64,000 nucleotides of DNA, from the NCBI GenBank assembly GCA_020746875.1, contig JAGTJL010000014.1:124001-188000 (forward strand). The letters are read 5' to 3'. The DNA comes from Rhexocercosporidium sp. MPI-PUGE-AT-0058 (lineage: Eukaryota > Ascomycota > Leotiomycetes > Helotiales). The first letter of the stretch is position 1. Each line of letters begins with the position of its first letter. A program made the position numbers and the translations under genes. A model generated the notes under the pieces. That model ran no database searches, was not told the DNA's origin, and saw only the letters and a program-made list of their open reading frames with translations. Positions 44,833 to 56,628 of this stretch are shown here, in pieces.

Positions 44833-46646
44833 TTAGACATTCGAGCGGAACTTGAGCTGCTGTTGGTGAGCGTCACCAAGAGTTCTTCTCAGAGGAGAAT
44901 TCCAATTTGACTTGACTAGGTGGACCCAGCCCCACCATATGAAGACGGTAATAAGAGTGAGCGGAATTGAGGTAGCTGCGAGGATCCAAACATTTGATGT
45001 GACTGCCATGTGGCCTTGATCATCAGTTTGGACGAACTCGGTCGAAAAGAAATTCTGAGAGGGGGAAGTCAGTCACCCAGTGACGAAGAGGGGCAGTTGA
45101 CCAAGTTTGAGATATACTCACTGCAACTATCGATGTTGGCAAATAGATCAGAGTGATCACTGTCAATGTTTTCACTGCAGCTGCATCCTTGGTGCTCTTT
45201 TCCTGCACAGTATCAGTACAAATACTGATTGGAACACTTCGTTTTACTTACTGCCAGAGCGCTCATCACTCTATTCTCAGCTTGGGATTCCAATGCAAGG
45301 TTTTTCAATGCGGTTGAGCCTTCGTAATTCAGGAAATCGGATACCTTTGTCGTGTTAGACCTCGAAAACGTCATGAATGTTTCTACCTACCATACGAGCG
45401 CTTGACACAGCTCTGGCAGTCAATATCTTGGCTCGTTCAGTCAGGATTTTAGCTTCCTTGCAATACTCTTCCATCTCATAAATGATTTCCTCTGCTTCGA
45501 GCTTTTCGTCCTGTGGTAGCCTCGAGGAGGAAGCAGAAAGAAACCGTTCGCATGATTCTTTGACACCAGAAACCACATCAACTAAGCCTGGGAAAATGAC
45601 CTGGAGATCGAGCACTTGGTCCTCTACCAATTTCAACTCTTGGCGATCGTCGAATTTAATTTTGAACTCCAGCGAGGAAGCCACTGGTTCTGTTGCTTGA
45701 CCAACAGTTGCCAGGATAGCTCGATCTGTCTGTAAATGTTAACAACTGAATCGAATTCATGCAGTGTCAAGTACCTGTTCTTTCAGCTTGTGTCCCAAAT
45801 AAGCCATGTAATCAGCCCAACCGCTCAGGGAGTCTGCGATCAGAATGCGGTGTGCATTCCAGCCCGACAATTGAGAACCTTGGCCAGAAGTAGGGCGATC
45901 TAGAGATTTTCCAAATTGCCATTTCACGTTTTGCGACGCAGCTACCAGAAGGAACACAGACCTCGATAAGCATTTGCTCCCGAGGGTGGTGTCTGAAAGC
46001 CTGTGGTATACGGCAGTCTGCCGGATAGACCATGGGCTTTCCCCCTCCGCACCACTTCGGCCATTTAGCTCTGCTCGGCGCAGAACGTAGGCCATCTCTG
46101 TGGGCTGTCAGTCTGTGTCGAGAAAGGAAGAAGATACCGACCGGATGTGACATTTCCAGGAGACCTCCTGTCTCTGCTTCGACGCGCGCTAAACCCAGGA
46201 AATTCGAATTCGTTCTCCTCACTTTTTCGACCAAAAGTTAAGACGCATTTCCAAAAACTTGGAAATACCTCGTATGTGTTCATGAAGTTCTCAAAAACCT
46301 CGCGAGATATGTCCAGCGTTGTCCACGAGCGTTGCTGGTCTATAAAGAATATCTGGATTGGATCATTCAAGCTCTAGGTCGATTTATCAACTGATTCCCA
46401 CCAGTAGTGCAAAAAGTTGATGCTTACTTGCCGCAATTTCGCTAATTGGGAGATGTCTACGACATCCTCATCCGTGAATACTGTGGTTTCCTCGTGCTCC
46501 TCCCCCGATTCGTCCTGTACACTCCTTTTGCATATTCGTACCACTCGTAAAGGAGCCTGCCCAACTCGTTTCTTAAATAAGTCGTACGATTTCTCGTCGA
46601 TCCTTTTTTGAAGTCTACTCAAGCCTTTAGGTCCAGGGGCTGCCAT
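44833..46646 (-). CDS. CorA-like membrane protein, 7 exons
   Basis: Exons 46646-46428, 46373-46142, 46097-45775, 45729-45391, 45344-45252, 45202-45122 and 45054-44833 join to 502 residues. The N-terminal module (IQIFFIDQQRSWTTLDI, FPSFWKCVLTFGRKSEE, then SPWSIRQTAVYHRLS) is characteristic of fungal CorA-like proteins. A coiled-coil middle leads to the membrane part: VKTLTVITLIYLPTSIVA, then NFFSTEF, then ILAATSIPLTLITVFIWW. No GMN motif is present. The first two exons have a close partial copy at 26690-27239 on the opposite strand. Function is unknown; ion transport or membrane signalling are possibilities. Confidence 0.88.
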
Positions 46647-48580
46647 GCTCTCCTCCCTCGGTGATCTTCGATGTCAAGTTCGACCTTTGGCCTATTAATG
46701 ACTATTGATGTATCAAGCAGCGGATCTGAGCAGAAAAAATTTGACCAATTTCATACCTAAAGCTGGAGGAGAAATACAAGATGAGACGTGAGATATTAAA
46801 AGCGACAGGGTCGCCTTGGACAGCAACAAATTTAGCCGCCCGGTTGCCTTGATCGCCGCCAAGCGCCGTGGTGGGGCGGACAGAATCTCAACCACCGAGT
46901 AGCAATCCTGCCTAGCACAATCGAAACACCTGGCAGTGAACACGGTTCGGTGCGGCCTCTAGTGGATGGGCTTCATCGCGAACGAAAGACAGCAGGTTAA
47001 GAGAGACACTTGCTTCCCCGGGTAATCCAGGATGGCCCATTCTCCACCGAAACCCTTCTCTAATTTGGATTCTTGATCTTGAAGTGTCTTGCTTGGAAGC
47101 TATTTGAGTTTAATAGTCTCATGATGAGGTCTCTTCAATCGCCTCTCTACCTTCGGCTTCGACTATCTAAGTTTTCAAGTCTTAATTGGATAGTAGCGAA
47201 TTACTCCCACTACACCGGAGATGTTCTGGGTCAACTACCAAAAATTATGTATCTTGTCTGAGGCCAGTCCTGGTAAATTTGCCTCGCTAATAAGATCTCT
47301 CTTCTAGCGGACTTCCATCCTCCGAACTATTGTGCTGGAAGCCTAAAGCACAGCGGGGGCAGCATCTACATATATCTCGGCTCCCGAGCATTGTTTACTT
47401 TCTAAGTGGCGCCGCTGAAGCCATGCCAGAATAGGGGTCCAGCAAACTCAGCACGTCGACCTTCACACCAGAGATACGAATGAAGAGCCAAAGGCAATTG
47501 CTTTTAATTTGATTGGACTAGCAAAGCGCGACGGGCTTGGAGCTCGTTTGTTCTTGCAGGATAAGATCTTACCGAATTTTGGTATCTCACTCTCTCGATG
47601 ATGACTCATCTTTTGCTCCATTGATACTGATCATTCATATATTACAATGAGCTTTTATCGCTAGACACCTTTTCATACGCAATCCCGTTAAAGAAACAGT
47701 GTGAGATGGTGCATTGGTATCCCAGGCATATCCTCAACTGATCAGAATTCCGTCTTACTTCCATATTGTTGCTGCTCAGATCCCAACATAGTTTTCTTAC
47801 TTCCTTCAAAAGACAACTCCTATGAATACAAAAGTTCTCGAGGATTTCGTTCTGGAGCACGAATTATCGGAGCTTGTCAGCCATCGAGCATCTCATCAAT
47901 CATTATATTACCATAACCCAGATCGCTGGTGAAGTTAATCGCTGTGGAACAGAACTTCCCTACTTGCTCACCGCCAAATCTTGGTCTCGACGCAGCTCTC
48001 CGACTCCCAGATGGATTTTGATTTTGCCGATCCCACCGAGCCAAGATATTCCCAGCATCGGTTTCCAAGCTTTGAACACAACAAAGTGAACACTCCGTCC
48101 GTGGATACGGAATTACTCAAGGCCGTCATCAAGCAGATATGACTACGAACATGCAAGGCTACGTTCGCTTGTCCCATGGGGTTATTCCCTTCAGCCTTGG
48201 CTTCCAGCCAAGTAAGCGGAGAAAGATGCTCTCCACGCATTGGCAATACTTGGCGCCAACCATCCCTAAGAAATTCATTCGTGGAATGTTCGAAGAAGAT
48301 ACTCCGTCTTGTTCATCGTCATTTTCGGTACCTGGATGCTGGAGAGAAGTTTATCCCAAGCCCTGAAAAGCTGCAGGGGAGCTCTGGAGCTATGGAGGGG
48401 AAGCACCACGAGGCTGGGATCGCTCGTGGTATAAGATGTAGGATCGGCCACCAGAAGAAACTCAATTGACAGCCCTACAGCTAGTTCATCCATCAAAACC
48501 ATTTTCATACTTAAAGTCCTTCGATTTGGAAGTATTCTTGCGGTTTTTGTGCTGTCAATCGGGTCATCACAACTTTCACG
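46647..48580. other. long intergenic region
   Basis: About 1.9 kb without a recognisable gene. Short ORFs on both strands at 46713-46943, 47642-47916 and 47874-48508 show no family resemblance. Confidence 0.4.
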
Positions 48581-49682
48581 ATGAAGTTCTCCACCACAGC
48601 CTCGCTAGTGCTCCTTCCAGGACTGCTCCAAGCTGCTGTCGTTCCACGTCAAAGCCAGGGAGATGGAGCACAAGGAACAACAGATGCCACACAAGGTGAT
48701 CTATCTGCTCGCCCTCCTCCTCGATTCCCCTTCCCGGTCACCCAGTTCCCAGTCGCGACCGAAACTGTGGTTTTGCAAGATGCCATGTACATCATGCCGG
48801 GGCAAATTTTTGACGGGCAGATGAAGCGATACGAGCGACCTATGGGAAGCTGCAACGAGCAGGCAGAGGGGACTGATGCAGACGCTGTCTTCAACCTCCT
48901 TCCAGGAAGCACGATACGTAACGTGATCATTGGAAAGCATCAGAGTGAGGGTATACATGCACTCGGAGATGCTTGGGTTGAGAATGGTTCGTGCCCGATC
49001 TTTGCCCAACAACCTGGCATGTGTACGACAGTTGCTGATTGGGATTAATAGTCTGGTGGGAAGATGTCTGCGAAGATGCACTCACATCTAAGGGATTGAA
49101 CACGCAGCTGCGTGTTATTGGGGGCGGAGCAAGAAATGCAACTGACAAGGTTCGTCGCGGGTTCCATTCAAGGACTCGATATAGACCAGACTCTGACTCA
49201 AATTCAAACGCAGATCTTTCAGGATAATTCTCTGGGGGGGAAATACAACATTACTGGATTCTATGCCGAGAACTTCGGGACCTTTTACCAATCCTGTGGT
49301 AACTGTTTGAATCAATCGAAGCGAAACGCCACCATCCAGAATATTGTTGCTGTGTTCGGAAACCGCATGGGTATAGTAAGCTACACAACCACTTCTTTTA
49401 GCGCCCCAAGGCTAACTGGCTTCCCAGATCAATCCCAACTATGGCGATGAAATTCGCATGAAAGATAGCCAAATCACGAATGTTACCCGCATGGTCGACA
49501 AGGAAATTGCGAACAATGTGCAGACAGTTCCATACACGATTGGCACCGGCCCAGATGAGAAGTACGCATTGTATAACCTAACGAGGGATCACATTGTGCC
49601 ATTTGACGGCAAGGTGACGAACCAGTATATCCCAGAGAATCCATATGAGTGGTTGGCTACCGCTTGGCCCGCAGGATACTAG
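48581..49682 (+). CDS. pectate lyase, family PL3
   Basis: Exons 48581-48986, 49052-49149, 49214-49375 and 49428-49682 give 306 residues. A signal peptide ([20 protein letters not shown]) is followed by a linker and the PL3 beta-helix: [73 protein letters not shown] and [13 protein letters not shown] segments built across the introns. Conserved cysteines are present. The enzyme cleaves de-esterified pectin by beta-elimination with calcium outside the cell, a typical tool of plant-degrading fungi. All splice junctions keep the family pattern without gaps. Confidence 0.92.
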
Positions 49683-49800
49683 AAGCGGTGATGAAAAGGG
49701 TGGCAGGAGTATTACCATCCGTGTGCGAGAATATCCATCATAGTCAGAGAGGATATGATAATCAATAATTAAATTAAATCATCAAACTTCAGTTTCGAAA

Positions 49801-50668
49801 TCAGCCAGTGAGAACCTGGGCTGCGAGCCCCAATATTCCGGCAGCTGTCAATTGCACCTCTGACCTCGTCCATCCCTCCTCATATGGCAATCTCTCGTCC
49901 CCTACGCGCTCCTGTCAGCAGCAGCTCTCAAAGAAAGATATCCTTGGGACTTACTGAATAGCACACCAACCCATTCAGTCCTCGCCTGAGAAGTAACATC
50001 TGGATCGGCAAAGACTGTCATGTACAAAGCTGTCTCAATGCCACTGAATTGTGCATCGCCGGCAGTCATGTTGAAATTCGGATTCACCGCGGCGGCAGTA
50101 GCAAGGCGGGTAGATCGAGCAGAGATGGCTGTAGCAAGAGAGATTGTTTTATTTGTAAATGATGCTGCGACTGAGTTCCAGATTGTGGAATTGAAAGAGT
50201 GGTTGTCTCCAAAATAAATGTCGTTGCGTGAAAGAGATCCATCATGTTCAATTACTAAGTCATGTCAGATCGACCTCGATGTTGAATAATTGTCTGGTGC
50301 ATCGGAAACTTACCGCCATGGGTATTGATGTCGTCAAGGTTGAAAGTAGCGTTGCTTCCAGTTGTGGAAGCGAGCAAGGCTTTTCGGCCGACCAGCTGCG
50401 TTGCTGCAGGAGCAAGGTTGATAGACTCATTGAAGGCCACGATGAGATCTACCATGGAGATGTTCAGTCCATCTCGTGGGAGCAACCCATGGTTTGCAAG
50501 ACTGTTGACCATTGGGCAGGGACTTCGACCTTTCACATGTCAGAATCTCTCTCTTGAGACTGGGGGCGTGGAAGATTTACGATCTGATGCACGAGGGGCG
50601 ATCCATGTATTACTACTCAAGCAGGATCCTGTGGTAATGAGGAATGTAATAAGAGTGATGACCTTCAT
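49801..50668 (-). pseudogene. chloroperoxidase-family gene with one in-frame stop
   Basis: Exons 50668-50314, 50254-49955 and 49901-49801 would give 251 residues, but TGA at 50540-50542 interrupts exon 1, in a place where CGA (Arg) would fit. A signal peptide precedes the stop (MKVITLITFLITTGSCLSS). Just after it comes the haem-ligand motif (RSPCPMVNSLANHGLLPRDG), then IEHDGSLSRNDIYFGDN and, across the last intron, DERLPYEEGW near the end. These match the haem-thiolate peroxidase/peroxygenase family. No other damage is seen, so the loss is recent, unless the base is an error. Confidence 0.8.
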
Positions 50669-51833
50669 TGTATCGAAGAGGAACGAATGCTTTTGGTGGA
50701 AATTTGAGATGGGCACAACAATTCGCAACGAGTCTTTGGAGTCTTTTAAATTCAAGAGGCATTATCCATTATTATAGATTTTCGGGGCTGTGAATAGGTA
50801 AGTGTAAATTTCGGCCTCTTAATAGAACCTCATTTAAAGGTCACTTCGTTTTAGGGACTGCCGAGGGCTTTCCTAGAAATCCGCAGCATCGGAGATGACC
50901 GTTGTGGCTCCTTCTACTTGAGGATGCTTGACTAGGTGTGTGTCTCAACAAATTCTCGGTAATCTGGTAGTCGCATGATTAACCCTTGATCGGGTTCTAA
51001 ATGTGGCTGGATTCATGCATTAGTCATACACTGTCCCGAGGCTACATACGCACTCAGCCAGCGGACCCGTCCCGAGGCTGTTCTCCACAGACAGGATCCG
51101 GGAATCCAAGCACAGTTCAAAATAGCTGGTCCTCCCATAAAGCTTTTTGATTGTGCAGCGGAGTGTGCCCTTGTTTCATGATTGATCTTCATGCGACTTT
51201 TGACACGGACCAGGCGACGCAGAGATTTCAGACCGAAGTTTAGACGGAGATTTGAACTAAGCTAAAGTCCAAGTCCTTCAAATTTTGGGGGTAGCGGCAT
51301 AAATCAGATCTAGGCTAAGTGATCTTAGAGTAAGCTGATAATGGGATCTGCTTTGTCATTTGTGGAATGTCTCTTTGGCAGCTAACATCACCTTCCCATT
51401 AAGAGCAAAGTTTCTTCAAATTTGGAGACCAAGTGGAGCATTATAGGACGAAATACACAATTTAAATCCTTAATAATCAGCATCATGTTTTCCCCCCGTA
51501 GTTGGGTCTTATTGTGTTTCAACGCTGGTCGATTATTCAGTGTTGATGTTCCTCGCCTATTTTTTCTACCTGGGTAACGAGCCCCTGAACCTGATTACAA
51601 GCACCCCTCACTAAACCACCGGCTGTATATACCCGGGTGTGATATATGAGTTGAGGAGAGGAGGAAGTAATTGGCAATTATCTAGTATTCTTCAGAAAAA
51701 AATTTCGGGAAGTTTTGATTCTGGTCCAAAAAGCTTTCTATCCCAGGCGCCAGCATTTCTCGCGAGTACTGACGGCAGACTTCAACAGATACTATCTCAG
51801 CTCAGACTGTTCTGAACATTTCACATGGCTTTT
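50669..51833. other. AT-rich region without genes
   Basis: About 1.2 kb of AT-rich sequence with no ORF of note, bordering the MULE insertion. Confidence 0.5.
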
Positions 51834-51841
51834 TAATTCTA

Positions 51842-51890
51842 GGCCACAGCTAAATCGACATACGTGAATAGCTAGATCGACATACGCTAA
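51842..51890 (+). repeat. left terminal inverted repeat of the MULE
   Basis: It contains two 17-bp direct repeats, AGCTAAATCGACATACG (51848) and AGCTAGATCGACATACG (51870), spaced by TGAAT. In the right end both copies read AGCTAAATCGACATACG. The duplicated motif is probably the transposase binding site. Confidence 0.9.
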
Positions 51891-52073
51891 AAATGTATTG
51901 ATTTGGCGAGTGCATCTAGTAACCTCGCCCTACCATACTAATTTGTACTACGGGGCAAGAACCCCTGATGTCAGTCATAAAATTCATAATTACGTAATCA
52001 TGATTAAGAGCTGAAAATTGAAGCTATTCAGACAACACTTCACGATTTTAACAGCACCCCTTGACCTACCACT

Positions 52074-54221
52074 ATGATAACCTCTTTCATAACTCGACCT
52101 TGTGGTCCCGCGCCTCCCGCAGCAACTTACAGCGATATTCCTACTGGTTTTACTGCATTCCAAGCGCATGCGAGAGCTAATGGCTATGCTCTTCGGCAAA
52201 GGGATGTAAAGCTATTCCGTGCATTATTTGTCTGCGACCGCGCAAGTAAATACGACTCAAGAGGGAAGCAAAAGGATGTACACTCTTCTAGGAGACGGCA
52301 GAATACTGGTTCAAAGAAGTGTGATTGTCCAATGAGGGTTACTCTTGTAAAAGACAGAGTGTCAGAGCAGTAGGAGGTTAAGGTTCTAAAGGCTACACAC
52401 AACCATGCGGCTTCTGCAGATTCTACAGCTCATCCAGCACACAGAATTGCTTCTGCCCCTGCAGAGATTCGTGCTTCTATTAATACCTTAGCTAAAGCTG
52501 GTCTCCCAAACGCTCAAATTCTGTCAGCCTTACGAAAAGAAGACTCAAGTATCACATTGGTCTCAAAAGATATCTCCAATCTTATACAGAGGGAGCGGAA
52601 GAAGCAATTAGGCGGGAAGACTCCTATACAATGGCTTATGGAGGTATTATATCTTAATAATATTCGTCTGCTCTTATACTAATAAATTGTATAAGAATTA
52701 CAAGCCAACGATTTTCATCCTCAGTACTATCCTCAGACCGGTCCCTTATAACGATTATTTTTCATCTATCCTACTTCACTCGAGCTTTGGAAGCAGTATT
52801 CCGATGTTTTACTCCTTGATTACACATACAAAACCAACCGATTCAACATGTCATTGCTAAATATATGTGGAATAACAGGGAATAATATAGTCGTCCAGCT
52901 TGGGTTGGCATTTCTATCAGGGGAGACTCAAAGGGACTATACTTAGGCCATCACTCAGCTTCGGTCCTTAATACTTAAGAACACTATTACGGAGCCAGTT
53001 TCTATTGTAACAGATAGGGAGCTGGCTCTAATAAAGTGTTTAAATGCACAATTCCCTAATTCCCGACATATCCTCTGCCGGTGGCATATTAACATGAACG
53101 TACTAGCAAAGACTAAGAAGTACTTTCCAGGTCCTATTAAAGGAGAGGATAGGAAGTGGGCACGCCACCCGAAGTTCCAAGCATTTCTTAACTACTGGAA
53201 TACACTTCTAGCTAGTACAACAGAGCAGGCGTACAATGAATTGCTTAAGGAAATAAGGGTCCAGTTCCCGTTACAAGCGATGAGTTACTGCGAAGGCACT
53301 TGGCTCTTATGGAAGGAGAAGCTCGTAGCCTTTTGAGTTAACCAATCAAATCACTTCGGGGTCACTGTTACGAGCCCTATTAAGGGTTGCCATACTACCC
53401 TAAAGCTCTATTTACAGCGTGGGCATGCAGACCTTAGGGGTGTGTTCCTCAAAATACAACTCTTTTGGACCGCTCAGCATACCGGCATCCGTACAGCTAC
53501 TGCACAGCAGCAATTACGGCCTAGACACAGTACAAATATCCCTCTTTTCGCTACTGTCCTTCAGTTTGTCCATAGCCAGGCTCTCCTAAGGATCACTCAA
53601 GAGAATAGCAAGCTTCCGTACGAAGGCCCCCCTCCGAATAGCTATATATACACCACACAACAAGCGTTTAGTTTGCCTTGCCTCCACACAATCTATAAAA
53701 GAAAGCAAAAAGGCGGCGTGATTCTCTTAAGCGATATTCATCCCCATTAGTACTACAACAGGCCCCAATCAAATGCTCCTCCTAAGCCCCTAGACACTCC
53801 TCAGCCTCTCCCACTCTTAAATCCAATGTATATAAAAGGAAAAGGAAGGCCGAAGGGTACTTTGGGTGGAAGCTCGCGCGTGACACCTTCTAGTATTCGT
53901 CGAGATCCTTCATTCTTTGAACTCCCTTCTAGTTCTGCCCCTACATCACTTAGTCAGACTTTCACAGTGCAAAATAGCCTGTCTACGACTGCTCTAGCGA
54001 TGCAAAGACTTGAGCTTAGGCATCGGGATTTGTATGAGCCTAGTACTCGCCGAGAGAGGGCATATATGCAAGGCATTTCATCAGTATATCAGACAGATAG
54101 TATTGAAGATGCTACTACAATTGCTGCGGCTACGATGCAACGGGAGGTAATTGGGGGGGTTAAGGTATATACCCAGGATGCGGACTTTAAAGCAGATGAT
54201 GATTTTAATGAGCTGGCATAA
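52074..54221 (+). pseudogene. MULE transposase with five same-frame stops
   Basis: All recognisable pieces lie in one frame from ATG 52074: a FAR1-like N-terminal region (HARANGYALRQRDVKLFRAL, SKKCDCPMRVTLV), then LLLDYTYKTNRFNMSLL with the first catalytic Asp, ITEPVSIVTDRELALI with the second, SRHILCRWHINMNVL, and a Ser/Thr-rich C-terminus. Stops are TAG 52371, TAA 52749, TAG 52944, TGA 53334 and TAG 53748. An AT-rich stretch at about 52640-52690 looks like an intron. No indel is needed to follow the protein, so damage is by point changes only, as expected from RIP. Confidence 0.88.
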
Positions 54222-54300
54222 TTCTAGTTATGCACTGTACATAGTTTTTCATATAAGTTTTGATAGTGATAAATGTACCCTTCATTTCCGGCTCGCTTCC

Positions 54301-54349
54301 TTAGCGTATGTCGATTTAGCTATTCACGTATGTCGATTTAGCTGTGGCC
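54301..54349 (-). repeat. right terminal inverted repeat of the MULE
   Basis: This is the inverse complement of the left end with one mismatch. The adjacent target duplication is at 54350-54357. Confidence 0.9.
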
Positions 54350-54357
54350 TAATTCTA

Positions 54358-55598
54358 ATCATCTTCGACTGGAGGACATCATGCGAACGTATTATGATCA
54401 GGACAAAGTCGATTCAGAACAAAATGTGGGGAACGACTTTCCCAGTCAAAGGAGAAAAGTAACGGTCTCTTGACCTCACCCAAAGTATGAATCATGTAGC
54501 GTGAGAATTTATTCAACACATGATCTCCACTGCTGTTAGGGGTCCAATCATTTCCAACGGGAATCAGCCTGGCCGCGGAAATCCTTTTGGCGTAGGACCA
54601 CATTGCTCGACTTCAGGCCAGCCGCCATCGCCTCACGTCCAACATGCAGCCATGCAGCACAACAATAGTAACATGCCTACCAAGTCAACTCTGCATACTC
54701 CATAAGCTGTTTCCATTGTAGAAATGAGGCCAATACGTAAGCTGATAGCGGAAAAAGGACCAAGCCGGCCCAGATTTTGGAGAAGGAAGTGGCAAACCCC
54801 CAAATTTTGGCGGCTGGGGGACAGTAGCCATTCATATACCCTTCCAGATGCACTTTGGAGCAGAAATGAGGTAGTTATGGGGAATGGTTTGTGGGGGCGT
54901 CCCGCGTTGAGCAAGTTTCAATTGGCTGGGATGCCAGAACATCAACAGTTCAAGAGATTTTGCCATACACCTAGGTGCACCAATGAAATTCTGTTAACGG
55001 CCGTGATGATTGGCTCCATCTACAATGTAGCCTTGAGATCAGCGTAAGTTTTTTATCTTAAATATATGGGCAACCCCGTTTTAAGACTAGTGCGCTAGAA
55101 ATTAGAATTACGAGCATTTCCTTCAACAGCTTAGAATTAGGGTTAGAAGAGGACTCTATTTATCATATCAATTAGCTATCATATATCTTTAGGCACTGAC
55201 CGCACAAGAATTCAGACTACACTTTACCCCACGGCTTTGACGTGTTTCTCGTTGGGATGTGAACTTTAAGTTCATATGTGGCTTTAAAATTAGATAAGTG
55301 AGTTAGGGCACGCTGTAATCCACGACTCGTATTGATCTTTCTACTCTGCTTACTCCGAAAAACTTGAAAGCGTTGTATTGAAACAAAAGCGAAATGTCTC
55401 TATTAGATATCGAGATGTTTAAATATTAACGCAATCTCCGAGTTATTGCTTAATATGCCCTAATTGCTACCTTCGCTCCTATTCTGTAGAAACTTAAATC
55501 ATATCCTTCGTAGAAGCTATGTGTAAAGAGACTTAGTACATGAGTACCGATATATGACTCGCCACGGTCCTACTCTCAAACAAAGTTCGAAGCAGATA
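54358..55598. other. intergenic region
   Basis: About 1.2 kb. ORFs on both strands at 54379-55047 overlap and resemble nothing; the rest is AT-rich. Confidence 0.4.
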
Positions 55599-56628
55599 TC
55601 ATCTAGCTTTCTTTGGAGGGGCCGAAACAGCCCACTCCTGATACCAATTCAACGCAGGTCGGCGTAAGATACCCCAATGCTCCATCTCCTCCTTCTCGTT
55701 CATCTCTGTGGGATCCCGATTGGGATAATAATGCTCAAAGTCTACAATCGAACTAGTTCGTAGAGTCTCGAGTCAATAAAGTTGCGTGGTTATCTTGTCA
55801 CGCTGATGATTGCTTACCAAATCTTTGCCTCTCTATCCCACAAGATATTCCGTAGACCACGATCGTAAGGTACGAAGCCGTCACGCCAGATGTTTCTTGA
55901 ACTTATTCAGCAAATATCGCTAGGAGCGAAGATTATGAAACCTACTTTAGTACTATCAAAAAAGCAGCCCGGATACTTTCTTGTTCATCTGCTGTCATGC
56001 CCCAGAAGCCAAGATCTAGCAATGTCTTCCCAGACATGAGAGTCATAATCGTAATAACTATATAGCCTCCGGGGAATAGCCCATCCGCATCTTGCGCGAA
56101 TTTCTTCCCTGGAAGGGAGTGATAAAGTCAGTAATTGCACAGTCTGTAAAATTTGAGGAAGAGGATGCTCTGAAAGAAGTTCTGGTTCCTTCAAGAGGTG
56201 GAGTCTCAAACTCCGCTATTACCTACAGGTCACTAAATGTGGCACTGAGCTCCGCTTCTTAGAAGCAAAAGTTTTCAATGCGTGTAACTCCGCCGCTGTC
56301 TCTAGATTTGGGCCTTCCATTGGCTCTTTCATCTCCGCACACGGAACCCTGTTTTATATAAGCTACTTGGCTCTCGTAGTTTTACGAGGTAGCCTGAGTA
56401 TTTAACATACTGAACCTTGACTTTCATGATATATTCCTCATTGCCTTGTTCGTTTTGCGACGACCCTTCTGATTTTCGTCGACAAAGATACAGGATCCTC
56501 GCAACGCCATCGTCCTTCCTAAAGTTGGTCACAGGCTGGAGCCGCTCATATCGTGAGCCATCCTCAAAGCTCACGACCTTTTCTAGCAGTGCGTCCGCGT
56601 CTGCCTCAGTGAGTCCAGACAAGGCCAT
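55599..56628 (-). CDS. small kinase-like (phosphotransferase-type) protein, 5 exons
   Basis: Exons 56628-56411, 56348-56227, 56108-55946, 55895-55818 and 55752-55599 join to 244 residues. The splice sites were chosen to keep a pattern I know from a fungal family of kinase-like proteins: VVSFEDGSRYERLQPVTNFR, EEYIMKVKVQ, ETAAELHALKTF, VPHLVTWKKF, GGYIVITIMTLMSGKTL, then YDRGLRNILWD (catalytic-loop Asp and Asn) and SIVDFEHYYP (metal-binding Asp). It is shorter than a protein kinase and closer to aminoglycoside-phosphotransferase-like folds. Substrate unknown. It seems intact though it sits in AT-rich surroundings. Confidence 0.78.

Larger units (their letters stand above)
51842..54349. mobile_element. 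Mutator-like (MULE) DNA transposon, 2508 bp
   Basis: The 49-bp ends (51842-51890 and 54301-54349) are inverse complements with one mismatch. They are flanked by the 8-bp direct repeat TAATTCTA (51834-51841 and 54350-54357). The interior holds one transposase gene of the FAR1/MULE type on the plus strand. The long terminal repeats and 8-bp duplication fit fungal MULEs. Confidence 0.93.

Noticed and set aside
54379..55047. ORFs of 74-107 codons beside the MULE
   Set aside because: They overlap on both strands and look random; no transposon or host family fits.
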